A DNA stretch of 64,000 bases, from NCBI GenBank assembly GCA_002779995.1, contig PEWX01000092.1, forward strand, positions 1-64,000. Reading direction: 5' to 3'. The DNA comes from Piscirickettsiaceae bacterium CG07_land_8_20_14_0_80_44_28. GTDB taxonomy: Bacteria; Pseudomonadota; Gammaproteobacteria; Thiomicrospirales; Thiomicrospiraceae. The notes under the pieces were generated by a model that had not been told where the DNA came from, did not search any database, and saw only the letters and a program-made list of their open reading frames with translations. Shown piece after piece: positions 1 through 9,091 of the stretch (positions are counted from its first letter, which is position 1; each line of letters starts with the position of its first letter). A program made the position numbers and the translations under genes.

Positions 1-402
1 TAATGCTTGGGGCAGGAAATTGGGTGCGCCCATATTGACTCTGACCCAGCCTTGATCAGTCAGGCTTAATACGATAACACCCGAAGCGGTTTCGACTCGG
101 ATTTCGGTTTTATCGGTGAGGCCTTTATCGACCACAAAACGGGCAAAACACCGTGCGCCATTGCCACATTGCTGAACTTCAGAGCCATCCGCATTGAAAA
201 TTCGATACCGAAAATCCACCTCTGTCGCTGCTGCGTGTGGCTTTTCAACCAGCAGTAATTGATCAAAGCCGACTCCAAAATGGCGGTCGGCCCAAAAGCG
301 AATTTCATCAGCGGTTAAGGCTAGATCGGATGCGGTGCCGTCAACGACCATAAAGTCATTGCCAAGGCCTTGCATTTTGGAGAATTTTAAACGGTTTGTC
401 AT
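1..402 (-). CDS. dapF: Diaminopimelate epimerase, N-terminal part (cut by window edge)
   Basis: Reading from an ATG at 402 the minus strand stays open for 134 codons to base 1, so the gene runs off the window; the ORF track misses it because no stop is present. The product starts [17 protein letters not shown] and contains CGNGARCF, the motif holding the first of the two catalytic cysteines of diaminopimelate epimerase. The enzyme converts LL- to meso-diaminopimelate for lysine and peptidoglycan synthesis in the cytoplasm. The half with the second catalytic cysteine lies outside the window. It is divergent from hslU. Identification is firm; nothing can be said about its 3' end. Confidence 0.93.
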   Translation of the reverse strand, partial: MTNRLKFSKMQGLGNDFMVVDGTASDLALTADEIRFWADRHFGVGFDQLLLVEKPHAAATEVDFRYRIFNADGSEVQQCGNGARCFARFVVDKGLTDKTEIRVETASGVIVLSLTDQGWVRVNMGAPNFLPQAL

Positions 403-602
403 GTTGTTTTGCGTTGCCTGTATCATTCGGTGATTTAATTCCTTTATAATAAACCATCTTAGATTAAATGGGCACCTCGAAAACCCGGCTAGTGATGATT
501 TTAAACCCATAGTCCATCATCATTGACCCATAACTGTGTTTGTTTAACAAACGTAACGAGATGCTCAAATTCCCAACAAACCGGATAGGAAACCCACAAG
601 TT

Positions 603-1922
603 ATGATGACACCCAAGGAAATTGTGCACGCACTGGACACTTACATTATCGGCCAATCAGAAGCAAAAAAATCGGTGGCCATTGCGTTAAGAAATCGCTG
701 GCGTCGTGCGCAACTCTCTGAAGATTTACGTCAGGAAGTTACCCCAAAAAATATTTTAATGATTGGCCCAACCGGTGTGGGGAAAACTGAAATTGCTCGT
801 CGCCTCGCTAAATTGGCCAATGCGCCTTTTATTAAGGTGGAAGCCACTAAATATACCGAAGTGGGTTATGTGGGTCGCGAGGTGGACTCCATTATTAAGG
901 ATCTGGCAGAAAACGCCATTAAACTGCACCGAGATCAAGCGATAAAAGCCGTGCAACGCCAAGCAGAAGATTTGGCCGAAGAACGCATTTTGGATATTTT
1001 ATTACCCCCTGCTCGCGGACGGGATGATGATGCAGCAGAACAAATGACGGAAACCCGCCAAAAATTCCGTAAGCGCTTGCGTGAAGGTTCGATGGACGAT
1101 AAAGAAATTGAAGTCGATTTAAATGCCGCTCCCCCACATGTGGAAATCATGGGTGCACCGGGCATGGAAGAAATGACCAGCCAATTGCAGGAAATGTTTC
1201 AAGGCATGAGCCATACCAAAAAGAATAAGCGCAAACTGCCCATCAAAAACGCCATGAAACTGCTGACCGAGGAAGAGGCACAAAGATTAATCGACCAAGA
1301 AGACCTTAAAACCAAAGCCATTGAAAATGTCGAGCAGAACGGCATTGTCTTTATTGACGAGATTGACAAGGTGGCGAAACGCCAAGAAGGGTCCGGCGGC
1401 GATGTGTCGCGTGAAGGCGTGCAAAGAGATTTATTGCCACTGATTGAGGGTTCAACCGTTTCCACCAAATATGGCATGATTAAAACCGACCATATTTTGT
1501 TTATTGCCTCGGGTGCTTTTCATTTAGCAAAACCCTCCGATCTCATCCCGGAATTACAAGGGCGCTTGCCGATTCGCGTTGAATTAAAATCTTTGAAAGT
1601 CGAAGACTTTGTGCGCATCCTCACTGAACCCAAAGCTGCGTTAACCACCCAAGCCATCGCTTTGCTAAAAACCGAAGGCGTGTCGATTGAGTTTAGCGAT
1701 GAAGGCATTCAACGCTTAGCAGAAATTGCTTACCATGTAAATGAGAATACTGAAAACATTGGCGCACGTCGTTTGCATACGGTAATGGAACGCTTACTGG
1801 AAGAGGTTTCATTTAACGCCTCGGAAAATGCGGGTCAAATGGTTCGCGTGGATGTCGATTTTGTGAATGATCGCTTAGGTGACTTATCCCAAGATCAAGA
1901 TTTGTCACAATACATCCTATAA
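603..1922 (+). CDS. hslU: HslU, ATPase subunit of the HslUV protease
   Basis: AAA+ unfoldase that feeds substrates to the HslV peptidase in the cytoplasm. Walker A is GPTGVGKT (about residue 60), Walker B FIDEID, followed by the long I-domain and the sensor-2 region [20 protein letters not shown]. The C-terminal tail DLSQYIL, which in this family inserts into HslV, is intact. The track ORF starts at 540, but family N-termini begin MTPKEIV; the ATG at 603 (or 606) follows an AGGA at 587-590 and gives about 439 residues, the normal length. hslV is not upstream: the neighbour is dapF on the other strand. A TATAAT at 445-450 is a possible -10 element, with no convincing -35. Confidence 0.96.
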   Translation: MMTPKEIVHALDTYIIGQSEAKKSVAIALRNRWRRAQLSEDLRQEVTPKNILMIGPTGVGKTEIARRLAKLANAPFIKVEATKYTEVGYVGREVDSIIKDLAENAIKLHRDQAIKAVQRQAEDLAEERILDILLPPARGRDDDAAEQMTETRQKFRKRLREGSMDDKEIEVDLNAAPPHVEIMGAPGMEEMTSQLQEMFQGMSHTKKNKRKLPIKNAMKLLTEEEAQRLIDQEDLKTKAIENVEQNGIVFIDEIDKVAKRQEGSGGDVSREGVQRDLLPLIEGSTVSTKYGMIKTDHILFIASGAFHLAKPSDLIPELQGRLPIRVELKSLKVEDFVRILTEPKAALTTQAIALLKTEGVSIEFSDEGIQRLAEIAYHVNENTENIGARRLHTVMERLLEEVSFNASENAGQMVRVDVDFVNDRLGDLSQDQDLSQYIL

Positions 1923-1935
1923 TTGAGTGAATGCC

Positions 1936-2328
1936 ATGTCTCAGTCACCTATGCCAACCGAACTCAAACTTCAGCAGTCTGAACGCCAGCTGGTAGTGAC
2001 CTTCAATACCGGCGAAACCTTTATATTGCCTTGTGAATATTTACGGGTTTATTCACAATCCGCCGAGGTGACGGGACATACCCCGGATCAAGCGGTATTG
2101 CAAGTGGGTAAGCAATCGGTGAATGTTGACGCCATTACCCCAGTGGGCAATTATGCCGTCAAATTGCATTTTGATGATGGTCACGATTCGGGCATTTACA
2201 CTTGGGATTGGCTCTATACCCTCGGTAAACATCAAACCGAATATTGGCAAGACTATTTAAACCGCCTAGCCAAAGCGGGGCATCGCCACCCGGATATCCC
2301 GCCTACGCCGCTCAATGAAATTTTATAA
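1936..2328 (+). CDS. DUF971 family protein (gamma-butyrobetaine hydroxylase-like N-terminal domain)
   Basis: A protein of about 130 residues consisting only of the DUF971 fold, seen here in features such as LPCEYLRVYSQSAEV and HDSGIYTWDWLYTLG. The same fold forms the N-terminus of gamma-butyrobetaine dioxygenase; stand-alone members are suspected to act in iron-sulfur or redox metabolism, but the role is unsettled. It starts 13 bases after hslU and ends 12 bases before ubiE, so it is probably co-transcribed with both; hslU-DUF971-ubiE neighbourhoods occur in other gammaproteobacteria. A GTG at 1927 is an alternative start; I prefer the ATG at 1936. Confidence 0.85.
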   Translation: MSQSPMPTELKLQQSERQLVVTFNTGETFILPCEYLRVYSQSAEVTGHTPDQAVLQVGKQSVNVDAITPVGNYAVKLHFDDGHDSGIYTWDWLYTLGKHQTEYWQDYLNRLAKAGHRHPDIPPTPLNEIL

Positions 2329-2340
2329 AGGAAATCGCTT

Positions 2341-3102
2341 ATGAATACCAATCCAGCCAAAAAGAAAACCATCGACTTTGGTTTTTCAGAAGTTCCGCTA
2401 GAGGAAAAGGTCAAAAAGGTCAAAGGCGTTTTTGATTCGGTGGCCGCAAAATATGATGTGATGAATGATGTGATGTCTTTTGGTATTCACCGTTTATGGA
2501 AACGTCATGCCATTGAATTAAGCGGCATTCGCCCGGGTAATAAAGTGCTGGATTTAGCCGGTGGCACAGGAGATTTAACCAAAGCATTTGCCAAGCGGGT
2601 GGGTAAAACCGGGCAGGTGGTGTTGGCCGATATCAATGAAAGCATGGTGCGAGTCGGTCGGGATCGCTTAATCAATGAAGGCGTGATGGGCAATGTCGAT
2701 TACACCATCACCAATGCCGAGGCACTGACCTATCCTGACAACACCTTTGACTTGGTAACCATCTCATTTGGCTTGCGTAATGTGACCAATAAAGATAAAG
2801 CCTTAGCCGAAATGGCACGGGTTTTAAAGCCCGGTGGACAGTTGATGGTATTAGAATTTTCTAAAGTGACTCAACCGCTATTGGCAAAAGCCTACGATTT
2901 TTATTCGTTTAATATTTTGCCGAAAATGGGAAAACTGATTGCCGATGATGAAGCCAGTTATCAATATTTAGCCGAATCCATTCGTATGCACCCTGATCAA
3001 GAAACCCTAAAACAAATGATGCTGGATGCCGGCTTTGACAAGGCTGACTATCTCAATATGTCTCAGGGGATCGTGGCATTACATCGTGGTTGGAAATATT
3101 AA
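2341..3102 (+). CDS. ubiE: Ubiquinone/menaquinone biosynthesis C-methyltransferase UbiE
   Basis: SAM-dependent C-methyltransferase of the quinone pathway. Seen: [22 protein letters not shown] near the N-terminus, the SAM-binding loop [14 protein letters not shown] (about residue 70), [15 protein letters not shown] and the C-terminal [11 protein letters not shown]. These are hallmarks of UbiE, and 253 residues is the usual length. AAAGGAAAT precedes the ATG. It heads the ubiE-ubiJ-ubiB block, the standard gammaproteobacterial order, so ubiquinone (and menaquinone if made) is the likely product. Confidence 0.97.
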   Translation: MNTNPAKKKTIDFGFSEVPLEEKVKKVKGVFDSVAAKYDVMNDVMSFGIHRLWKRHAIELSGIRPGNKVLDLAGGTGDLTKAFAKRVGKTGQVVLADINESMVRVGRDRLINEGVMGNVDYTITNAEALTYPDNTFDLVTISFGLRNVTNKDKALAEMARVLKPGGQLMVLEFSKVTQPLLAKAYDFYSFNILPKMGKLIADDEASYQYLAESIRMHPDQETLKQMMLDAGFDKADYLNMSQGIVALHRGWKY

Positions 3103-3114
3103 TAAGGATCTGTT

Positions 3115-3798
3115 ATGAAAACGTCCGCTAATGCAGCTGAAAAATCACCAGGCCTGGCCAGAAATCTAGTGGCTAAAGGCATTGAAACCCTTCTGAACCA
3201 AGCGATTAAACTGGATGAGGATGCGGGTGAAGGCTTTGCCTGTTGTGATGAAAAAGTGATTCAACTGACCTTTACCGACTTTGAATTGACTTTTTTTATC
3301 ATTTACCAGTTACCTGAATCTCATGATGAAACAGCACAAGCGATGGCTGTTTCGCAAGGCCATTTTACCGTCCAAAGTCATTTGCAGGGAGAACCCGATG
3401 CGCATTTACAAATGACCGTGGCCGATTGTCTGCAAGGCTCAGACGCGGTTAAAACCTTTGGCGGCAAAGCCTTGGCTACCGATTTTCTGCAAGCCCTCAA
3501 AGGCTTGGAAATTGATTGGGAAGAACAACTCTCAAAACTGACGGGGGATTTAATTGCCTTTAAAGTCGGCTCCACTGTTCGACGTGGCCAAAAGCATTTG
3601 AATAGCGCGCAACAAAAAATAGCTGAAACCTTAAAGGAATATCTGCAATTTGAAGTTGAATTATTGCCGACCGCCTCACAAGTTAACCGTTTCAACCATC
3701 AGGTAACTGAAACCACCGATGCTGTCGAATCTTTGGCCAACAGAATCGAAGTTTTACAAGCCACGCATAATCCTGCCGATTCTTCTCCGAAACCTTAA
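3115..3798 (+). CDS. ubiJ: UbiJ, SCP2-domain accessory factor of ubiquinone biosynthesis
   Basis: A 227-residue protein between ubiE and ubiB, the place normally held by ubiJ. The N-terminal two thirds look like an SCP2 lipid-binding domain (for example HFTVQSHLQGEPDAHLQMTVADCL and GKALATDFLQALKGLEIDWEEQLSKLTGD). The end is a charged helical segment likely to form a coiled coil. UbiJ is thought to bind ubiquinone intermediates in a soluble Ubi complex. Sequence conservation in this family is low, so position carries much of the call. A CCAGGCCTGG palindrome lies in codons near the start (encoding SPGLAR). Confidence 0.85.
   Translation: MKTSANAAEKSPGLARNLVAKGIETLLNQAIKLDEDAGEGFACCDEKVIQLTFTDFELTFFIIYQLPESHDETAQAMAVSQGHFTVQSHLQGEPDAHLQMTVADCLQGSDAVKTFGGKALATDFLQALKGLEIDWEEQLSKLTGDLIAFKVGSTVRRGQKHLNSAQQKIAETLKEYLQFEVELLPTASQVNRFNHQVTETTDAVESLANRIEVLQATHNPADSSPKP
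3148..3157. repeat. CCAGGCCTGG iterated palindrome, copy 1 (inside ubiJ)
   Basis: Exact 10-bp palindrome, here read in the codon phase that gives Pro-Gly-Leu. Flanks (TCA on the left, CCA on the right) do not extend it symmetrically. Confidence 0.9.
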
Positions 3799-3811
3799 AT
3801 AGACCGACCTT

Positions 3812-5452
3812 ATGACATTTATTCGCCAACTGTTCCGCCAGCTGTTTCGTACCATTAAAATCAACCGGGTTTTAACCCACTATCAGATCGACAAATTGGT
3901 GTTAACCGACACCAAGTTTGCTTGGTTAATTACCCTTAATGTGCTTTTTCCCTGGAATTGGCGACGACAGTCTAAAGGCGGCCGTGGCGAACGCATTCGC
4001 TTGGCACTCGAAGAGCTGGGACCAATATTCATTAAATTAGGCCAGGCACTCTCAACCCGCAAAGATTTATTGCCTGACGACATCGCCATTGAATTGCGCA
4101 AGCTGCAAGACGATTGCCCGCCTTTTGATGAACAGCATTCTATTCAAATTATTGAACATGGTTTAAAGCGCAGTATTGAAGAAGCCTTTGCCGGCTTTAA
4201 CCCCAAACCCATGGCTTCAGCCTCGATTGCCCAGGTGCATGGCGCAACCCTTTATGATGGCAGTGAAGTGGTCGTTAAGGTCGTCCGTCCCAATATCAAA
4301 CCGATTATCGAGCAAGATGTGTCGATTATGAAATCCCTGGCAAAACTGCTAGAGTCGGCCATTAAAGAATCCAAACGCTTACACCCGACCGAAGTGGTGG
4401 AAGAGTTTGAAAAGACCATTCTCGATGAATTAGATATGATGCGCGAAGCCTCCAATGCCTCTCAACTGCGTCGTAATTTTGAAGGCTCTGACCTTTTGTA
4501 TGTGCCGGATGTTTATTGGTCACACACCAATGATAATGTCATGACCATGGAACGCATTGAAGGCATTCGTATTTCCGAGATTGATCAGTTGGAAAAGGCG
4601 GATATTGATTTGTCAGACTTATCGGCCAAAGGCGTTACCATCTTTTTTACACAAGTTTTCAAACATAACTTTTTTCATGCCGATATGCACCCGGGCAATA
4701 TTTTTGTGTTAGCCGATGGCCGCTATGCAGCGATTGACTTTGGGATTATGGGCACGCTTAATCCTGAAGACCAACGCTATCTCGCCGAAAACTTTTTGGC
4801 ATTTTTCAATCGCGATTATTTAAAAGTGGCCGAACTACACATTGAATCCGGCTGGGTGCCGGAAGACACCCGAGTCAATGAATTGGAATCGGCGATTCGC
4901 TCCGTCTGTGAACCGATTTGGGACAGACCCCTTAAAGAAATTTCGTTTGGATTGTTTTTGTTACGACTGTTTCAAACCGCGCGCCGTTTCGGCATGGAAG
5001 TGCAACCCCAACTGGTGCTCCTGCAAAAAACCCTGCTCAATATTGAAGGCTTGGGGCGCCAGCTTGATGATGAATTAGATCTTTGGGATACCGCCAAACC
5101 CTTTTTAGAAGGCTGGATGCAAGAAAGAGTGGGCTTAAAAAGTTTGCTAAAAAACACCAAGACCAATGCACCCTTCTGGATCGAACAAGCACCACTGTTA
5201 CCCGGGTTGGTATTCCAAAGTTTGGATAAACTGTCAAAAGCAGATTTTAACCAACAATCACACCAGATTGCAAAACTCGAAGCACAACTAAAACAACAAA
5301 ACCAAGCGCAGAAAAATCGTGTCTTAGCGCTGATCCTGGTCGCACCCGCCATTTTCCCACAGCTATTAAGTCAATTTGGCGTACCGGAATCCATAGCGCT
5401 ACAAGGTGCCTTGTTGCTGGCAGCCGGTTACTTTTTGCTCAAAAAACCTTAA
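3812..5452 (+). CDS. ubiB: UbiB, atypical kinase-like protein of ubiquinone biosynthesis
   Basis: ABC1/ADCK/UbiB family. Seen in order: the KxGQ-type motif FIKLGQALSTRKDLLP, the alanine-rich nucleotide loop MASASIAQVHGA, the lysine strand VVVKVVRP, HADMHPGN in the catalytic loop and AIDFGIMG as the DFG equivalent. The last 45 residues form two hydrophobic helices that anchor the protein in the membrane. At 546 residues it has the usual length. It begins 13 bases after ubiJ. The protein supports ubiquinone assembly, probably by ATP-driven handling of lipid intermediates. No oddities seen. Confidence 0.96.
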   Translation: MTFIRQLFRQLFRTIKINRVLTHYQIDKLVLTDTKFAWLITLNVLFPWNWRRQSKGGRGERIRLALEELGPIFIKLGQALSTRKDLLPDDIAIELRKLQDDCPPFDEQHSIQIIEHGLKRSIEEAFAGFNPKPMASASIAQVHGATLYDGSEVVVKVVRPNIKPIIEQDVSIMKSLAKLLESAIKESKRLHPTEVVEEFEKTILDELDMMREASNASQLRRNFEGSDLLYVPDVYWSHTNDNVMTMERIEGIRISEIDQLEKADIDLSDLSAKGVTIFFTQVFKHNFFHADMHPGNIFVLADGRYAAIDFGIMGTLNPEDQRYLAENFLAFFNRDYLKVAELHIESGWVPEDTRVNELESAIRSVCEPIWDRPLKEISFGLFLLRLFQTARRFGMEVQPQLVLLQKTLLNIEGLGRQLDDELDLWDTAKPFLEGWMQERVGLKSLLKNTKTNAPFWIEQAPLLPGLVFQSLDKLSKADFNQQSHQIAKLEAQLKQQNQAQKNRVLALILVAPAIFPQLLSQFGVPESIALQGALLLAAGYFLLKKP

Positions 5453-5506
5453 ACTCGGCACATTACCCAAAGCATCAGCTGTGTTGACTTATCTGTAAGG
5501 ATTAAA

Positions 5507-6376
5507 ATGTCGTCTACACGCATCATATTACTAACATCCCTTGCCATGATTGCCTTTGCAGGCAATTCGCTTCTTTGCCGTGCCGCACTCATGCATACCG
5601 GCATAGATGCAGGGACTTTCACGGCAATCCGACTAATTTCCGGTGCGATGATACTTTGGCTAGTTATCCAATTTAGACAAGATGATCAGATCGGACGGGG
5701 TAACTGGATATCAGCATTTTCCTTGTTCACCTACGCTGCCGGCTTTTCCTTTGCCTATATCACCTTGCCCACAGCAACAGGCGCACTATTACTTTTTGGG
5801 GCTGTGCAAACGACAATGATCGGCTATGGAATTTGGACCGGGGAGCGCCTTCATAAATTACAATTGCTGGGCCTTTTAGTGGCCTTTAGCGGGATTGTTG
5901 GCCTATTACTACCAGGCCTGACAGCCCCCCCTCTATCCGGATCCATCTTGATGTTAGTCGCCGGGGTTGCATGGGGCATCTACTCCTTGCGAGGAAAAGG
6001 AATGGGCGATCCAACTAAAGTAACGGCCGGTAATTTTCTACGTGCTATCCCTTTCGTGGCTGTATTAAGTCTATTAACACTAAAGGATTTCTCCATGGAT
6101 ACGGCTGGATTTTGGTATGCGGTGTCCTCGGGCGCACTGGCTTCCGGATTAGGCTACGCCATTTGGTACGCCGCACTGCCTGAACTTAAAGCCACCAATG
6201 CGGCAACACTGCAACTCAGCGTACCTGTTATTGCCGCCGTGGGGGGTATCCTATTTCTCAGTGAGCCGATAACTTTAAGATTGGCGCTAGCGTCAGCAGC
6301 CATTCTTGGCGGCATCGCCCTAGTCATTTTAGTAAAACAAGAAACCATCAATGGTATCAATGGGGTGAAAAAATAG
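5507..6376 (+). CDS. EamA/DMT-family transporter
   Basis: A 289-residue, strongly hydrophobic protein with about ten predicted membrane helices in two repeats, the pattern of the drug/metabolite transporter superfamily. Seen: AMIAFAGNSLLCRAAL at the start, GALLLFGAVQTTMIGYGIW in the first repeat, and SGALASGLGYAIWYAALPEL followed by SVPVIAAVGGILFLSEPITLRL in the second; the last is typical of EamA domains. Substrate cannot be told. It may be transcribed on its own: TAAGGATTAAA precedes the ATG and it faces tyrS tail to tail with 13 bases between. The track ORF fits the family length. Confidence 0.88.
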   Translation: MSSTRIILLTSLAMIAFAGNSLLCRAALMHTGIDAGTFTAIRLISGAMILWLVIQFRQDDQIGRGNWISAFSLFTYAAGFSFAYITLPTATGALLLFGAVQTTMIGYGIWTGERLHKLQLLGLLVAFSGIVGLLLPGLTAPPLSGSILMLVAGVAWGIYSLRGKGMGDPTKVTAGNFLRAIPFVAVLSLLTLKDFSMDTAGFWYAVSSGALASGLGYAIWYAALPELKATNAATLQLSVPVIAAVGGILFLSEPITLRLALASAAILGGIALVILVKQETINGINGVKK

Positions 6377-6389
6377 TGTTATTCGGAGT

Positions 6390-7583
6390 TTATTTTTGAA
6401 CCGTAATCCTTGCGAATTTTCTTTTACCCACTTGATAAACCGCCGCATCGCAGGCGTCTACTAACGCTCGGCTGTCGGTGACTTTTTCTCCGTTACATTT
6501 CACGGCATTTTGTTTGACCATGCGATGCCCTTCTGAAGTAGACGCCACTAAATTGGCTTCTTTTAATAGGTTGGCTAATGGCATGACTTCGGTAAAGGTG
6601 AATTCGGGCATCTCATCGGGAATGGCATTTTTTGAGAAACGGGTTTCAAAATCTTGCAAGGCTGATTCTGCTGAAGCCTTATCGTGGAAGCGTTCAATCA
6701 GTTCTAGTGCCAATTTAATTTTGATATTACGCGGATTTTCACCGTCTGCCACTGCGGCTTGATAACCCGCAATGGTTTCCAAGGTTTCAAAACTGAGCAG
6801 TTCATAGTAGCGCCACATCAGTTCATCAGAAATGGACATGATTTTACCAAACATGTCATTGGGTGCATCTTGGATACCGATATAGTTGCCGAGCGATTTC
6901 GACATTTTCTGCACGCCGTCCAGCCCTTCTAAAATCGGCATGGTGAGCGTACATTGCGCGGGTTTGCCATAATGTTGTTGTAGGGTACGCCCCATCAATA
7001 AGTTGAACTTTTGATCAGTGCCGCCCAGCTCAATATCGGCTTCGAGTTCAACTGAATCATAGCCTTGTACCAGTGGATATAGAAATTCATGAATGGCAAT
7101 CGGGGTATTGGAGTGATAACGGTCACCAAAATCATTGCGTTCTAGCATGCGCGCTACGGTGGTGGTGCCTGCCAATTGAATCATATCGGCCGCAGTGAGT
7201 TTGGACATCCATTCTGAGTTAAACACCACTTGGGTTTTTTCAGGATCCAGTATTTTGAAAACCTGGGCTTTATAGGTTTCGGCATTTTTTAAGACGTCTT
7301 CTCGCGATAACGGCGGACGGGTGGTGCTTTTGCCGGTGGGGTCACCAATCATGGCGGTGAAGTCGCCAATGAGAAACAGCACTTGATGGCCTAAATCTTG
7401 AAATTGACGCAATTTATTAATCAATACGGTGTGTCCCAAGTGCAAATCCGGTGCAGTGGGATCAAAGCCCGCTTTCACTCTTAAGGGCTTGCCTTTTTCT
7501 AATTTGGCGATCAGCTCTTTTTCGACTAGGATTTCTTCAGCGCCACGCTGAATAACGGCTAATTGTTCTGCTAGTGTTTTCAT
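6390..7583 (-). CDS. tyrS: Tyrosyl-tRNA synthetase
   Basis: Class I aminoacyl-tRNA synthetase that charges tRNA-Tyr. The HIGH signature appears as PDLHLGHT (about residue 45), with the tyrosine pocket further on and [11 protein letters not shown] as the KMSKS loop (about residue 230). The last 60 residues form an S4 RNA-binding domain ([16 protein letters not shown]). At 397 residues it matches the TyrZ-like subgroup (about 400 residues) more than the 424-residue Escherichia coli enzyme. It runs in the same direction as pyrD upstream, with 48 bases between, so the two may be co-transcribed. Confidence 0.96.
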   Translation of the reverse strand: MKTLAEQLAVIQRGAEEILVEKELIAKLEKGKPLRVKAGFDPTAPDLHLGHTVLINKLRQFQDLGHQVLFLIGDFTAMIGDPTGKSTTRPPLSREDVLKNAETYKAQVFKILDPEKTQVVFNSEWMSKLTAADMIQLAGTTTVARMLERNDFGDRYHSNTPIAIHEFLYPLVQGYDSVELEADIELGGTDQKFNLLMGRTLQQHYGKPAQCTLTMPILEGLDGVQKMSKSLGNYIGIQDAPNDMFGKIMSISDELMWRYYELLSFETLETIAGYQAAVADGENPRNIKIKLALELIERFHDKASAESALQDFETRFSKNAIPDEMPEFTFTEVMPLANLLKEANLVASTSEGHRMVKQNAVKCNGEKVTDSRALVDACDAAVYQVGKRKFARITVQK

Positions 7584-7631
7584 GTATTTTTCTCGTTTTC
7601 TAAAGGGTGTCTGCGGGTTCTTAATTGAGGG

Positions 7632-8588
7632 TTATCCACACAGAACCGTATCGGTATTTAAAGTAAGTTTTCCGGTGATTTCTGCGACCGACTGATAGCC
7701 ATAGCGCTGCATATAGCGGGCAATGCCTTTGTTGATTTTTTTAACCAGCAAAGGGTCTTTGGCTAAGGCAGTGCCGACAGCCACCATGGACGCGCCTGCT
7801 AATAAAAATTCAATGGCATCGTCGGCACAACTGATGCCTCCCAAGCCGATAATAGGAATTTGATGCTGCTTGGCCACCTGATAGATTTGATGCACTTTCA
7901 GCAAGGCAACCGGCTTAATCGCAGGGCCAGATAAACCGCCCTGGTTATTGCCTAAAGTCGGTCTGGCAGTGTGAATATCAATTTGCATGCCCATAAGCGT
8001 GTTGACGGCGGACAGCATATCAGCACCGGCTTCAATCACCCGTCTTGCGCCTTCGGCAATATCGGTTTGATTAGGCGAAAGCTTCACGATCAAGGGTTTG
8101 GTGGTATTTTTACGACAGGCTTCGACCACTTGTGCGGCCATATCAGGATCATTGCCAAACGCCGCGCCGCCTTTTTTGACATTGGGGCACGAAATATTGA
8201 CTTCAATCGCGGGGAGGTCGGTCTGGTCAAACAAACGCACCACTTCGGCATATTCTTCTATGGTGGCGCCTGATACATTAATAATAAATTGTGATTGGCT
8301 TAAGTCACACTTTGGTAGATAATCTTTTATCACGGCATGAGCGCCGGGGTTTTGTAAGCCAATCGAATTGAGTAATCCGCTAGGCGTTTCCATCACTCTT
8401 TCGGGTTTGTTGCCCAATTTGGGTTCTAGGGTGGTGCCTTTTAAAAAAATAGCGCCGACGTCTCGATTGGAAAATCCTGAAACGGATTGATATTCAAAGC
8501 CATAACCGGCATTGCCTGAAGCCATGGCAACCGGATTCCGAAATGTTAAACTGCCGAGTTGAACCGATAAATCGACCAATTTTTTCAC
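7632..8588 (-). CDS. pyrD: Dihydroorotate dehydrogenase, class 1B-like catalytic subunit
   Basis: FMN enzyme of pyrimidine synthesis. The protein (318 residues) shows FRNPVAMASGNAGYG, the catalytic-cysteine loop NISCPNVKKGGAAFG, VKLSPNQTDI and IIGLGGISCADDAIEFLLAGAS. A cysteine in that loop marks class 1, and CPNVKKGG plus LSPNxTDI fit class 1B, the soluble enzyme that normally pairs with the iron-sulfur/FAD subunit PyrK and NAD. Most gammaproteobacteria use the membrane class 2 enzyme with a serine. No pyrK lies nearby. It is too short to carry the C-terminal ferredoxin domain of dihydropyrimidine dehydrogenase PreA. AAGGTG precedes the ATG. Confidence 0.88.
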   Translation of the reverse strand: MKKLVDLSVQLGSLTFRNPVAMASGNAGYGFEYQSVSGFSNRDVGAIFLKGTTLEPKLGNKPERVMETPSGLLNSIGLQNPGAHAVIKDYLPKCDLSQSQFIINVSGATIEEYAEVVRLFDQTDLPAIEVNISCPNVKKGGAAFGNDPDMAAQVVEACRKNTTKPLIVKLSPNQTDIAEGARRVIEAGADMLSAVNTLMGMQIDIHTARPTLGNNQGGLSGPAIKPVALLKVHQIYQVAKQHQIPIIGLGGISCADDAIEFLLAGASMVAVGTALAKDPLLVKKINKGIARYMQRYGYQSVAEITGKLTLNTDTVLCG

Positions 8589-8605
8589 CTTAAAAGTTAT
8601 TAACC

Positions 8606-9070
8606 ATGATTCATATCATCTTATACGAACCTGAAATTCCACAAAATACCGGCGCGCTGATTCGCCTCAGTGCTAATATGGGCGCACATTTGCACTTAAT
8701 TCAACCCTATGCGTTTGACCTGAGCGAAAAGAAGGTGCGTCGCGCGGGACTGGATTACGCTGAGTTGGCGAATTTGCATGAGCACGAAAGCTTAGATGCC
8801 TGTCTTGCCAAGATTCAACCCAATCGAGTCTTTGCGTTAACCACCAAAACAACCCGTTATTATACCGAACCGAATTTTGCCGATGGCGATGCTTTTTTAT
8901 TTGGCCCGGAAACTCGGGGTTTGCCCGCTTCGGTGATTGAAAGCTTGCCGGAGGCGCAGCGTTTAACCATTCCCATGAGGCCGAATGTCCGAAGTTTAAA
9001 CATGGCTAATGCGGTGTCGGTGGTGGCTTACGAAGCTTGGCGTCAATTGGAATTCAATATGACGCTTTAA
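8606..9070 (+). CDS. trmL: tRNA (cytidine(34)-2'-O)-methyltransferase
   Basis: SPOUT-class methyltransferase that modifies the wobble base of leucine tRNAs. Family signatures: IILYEPEIPQNTGALIRL at the N-terminus, FLFGPETRGLP (about residue 95) and RPNVRSLNMANAVSVVAYEAWRQ at the C-terminus, which forms the SAM-binding knot. 154 residues is the usual size. The start codon lies only 17 bases from the divergent pyrD start and has no clear ribosome binding site, so its promoter must overlap pyrD coding sequence. The trmL-gpsA-secB-grxC neighbourhood is conserved in gammaproteobacteria. Confidence 0.95.
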   Translation: MIHIILYEPEIPQNTGALIRLSANMGAHLHLIQPYAFDLSEKKVRRAGLDYAELANLHEHESLDACLAKIQPNRVFALTTKTTRYYTEPNFADGDAFLFGPETRGLPASVIESLPEAQRLTIPMRPNVRSLNMANAVSVVAYEAWRQLEFNMTL

Positions 9071-9091
9071 ACACGGCAAATACAGAACACC

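Noticed and set aside
476-530. Heat-shock (sigma32) promoter for hslU
   Set aside because: CTCGAAA resembles a -35, but the only CCCAT-like element is about 23 bases away, too far for a sigma32 promoter.
4972-5352. 126-residue minus-strand ORF inside ubiB
   Set aside because: Antisense shadow of the well-supported ubiB frame, low-complexity Cys/Ser-rich product, no ribosome site and no recognisable motif.
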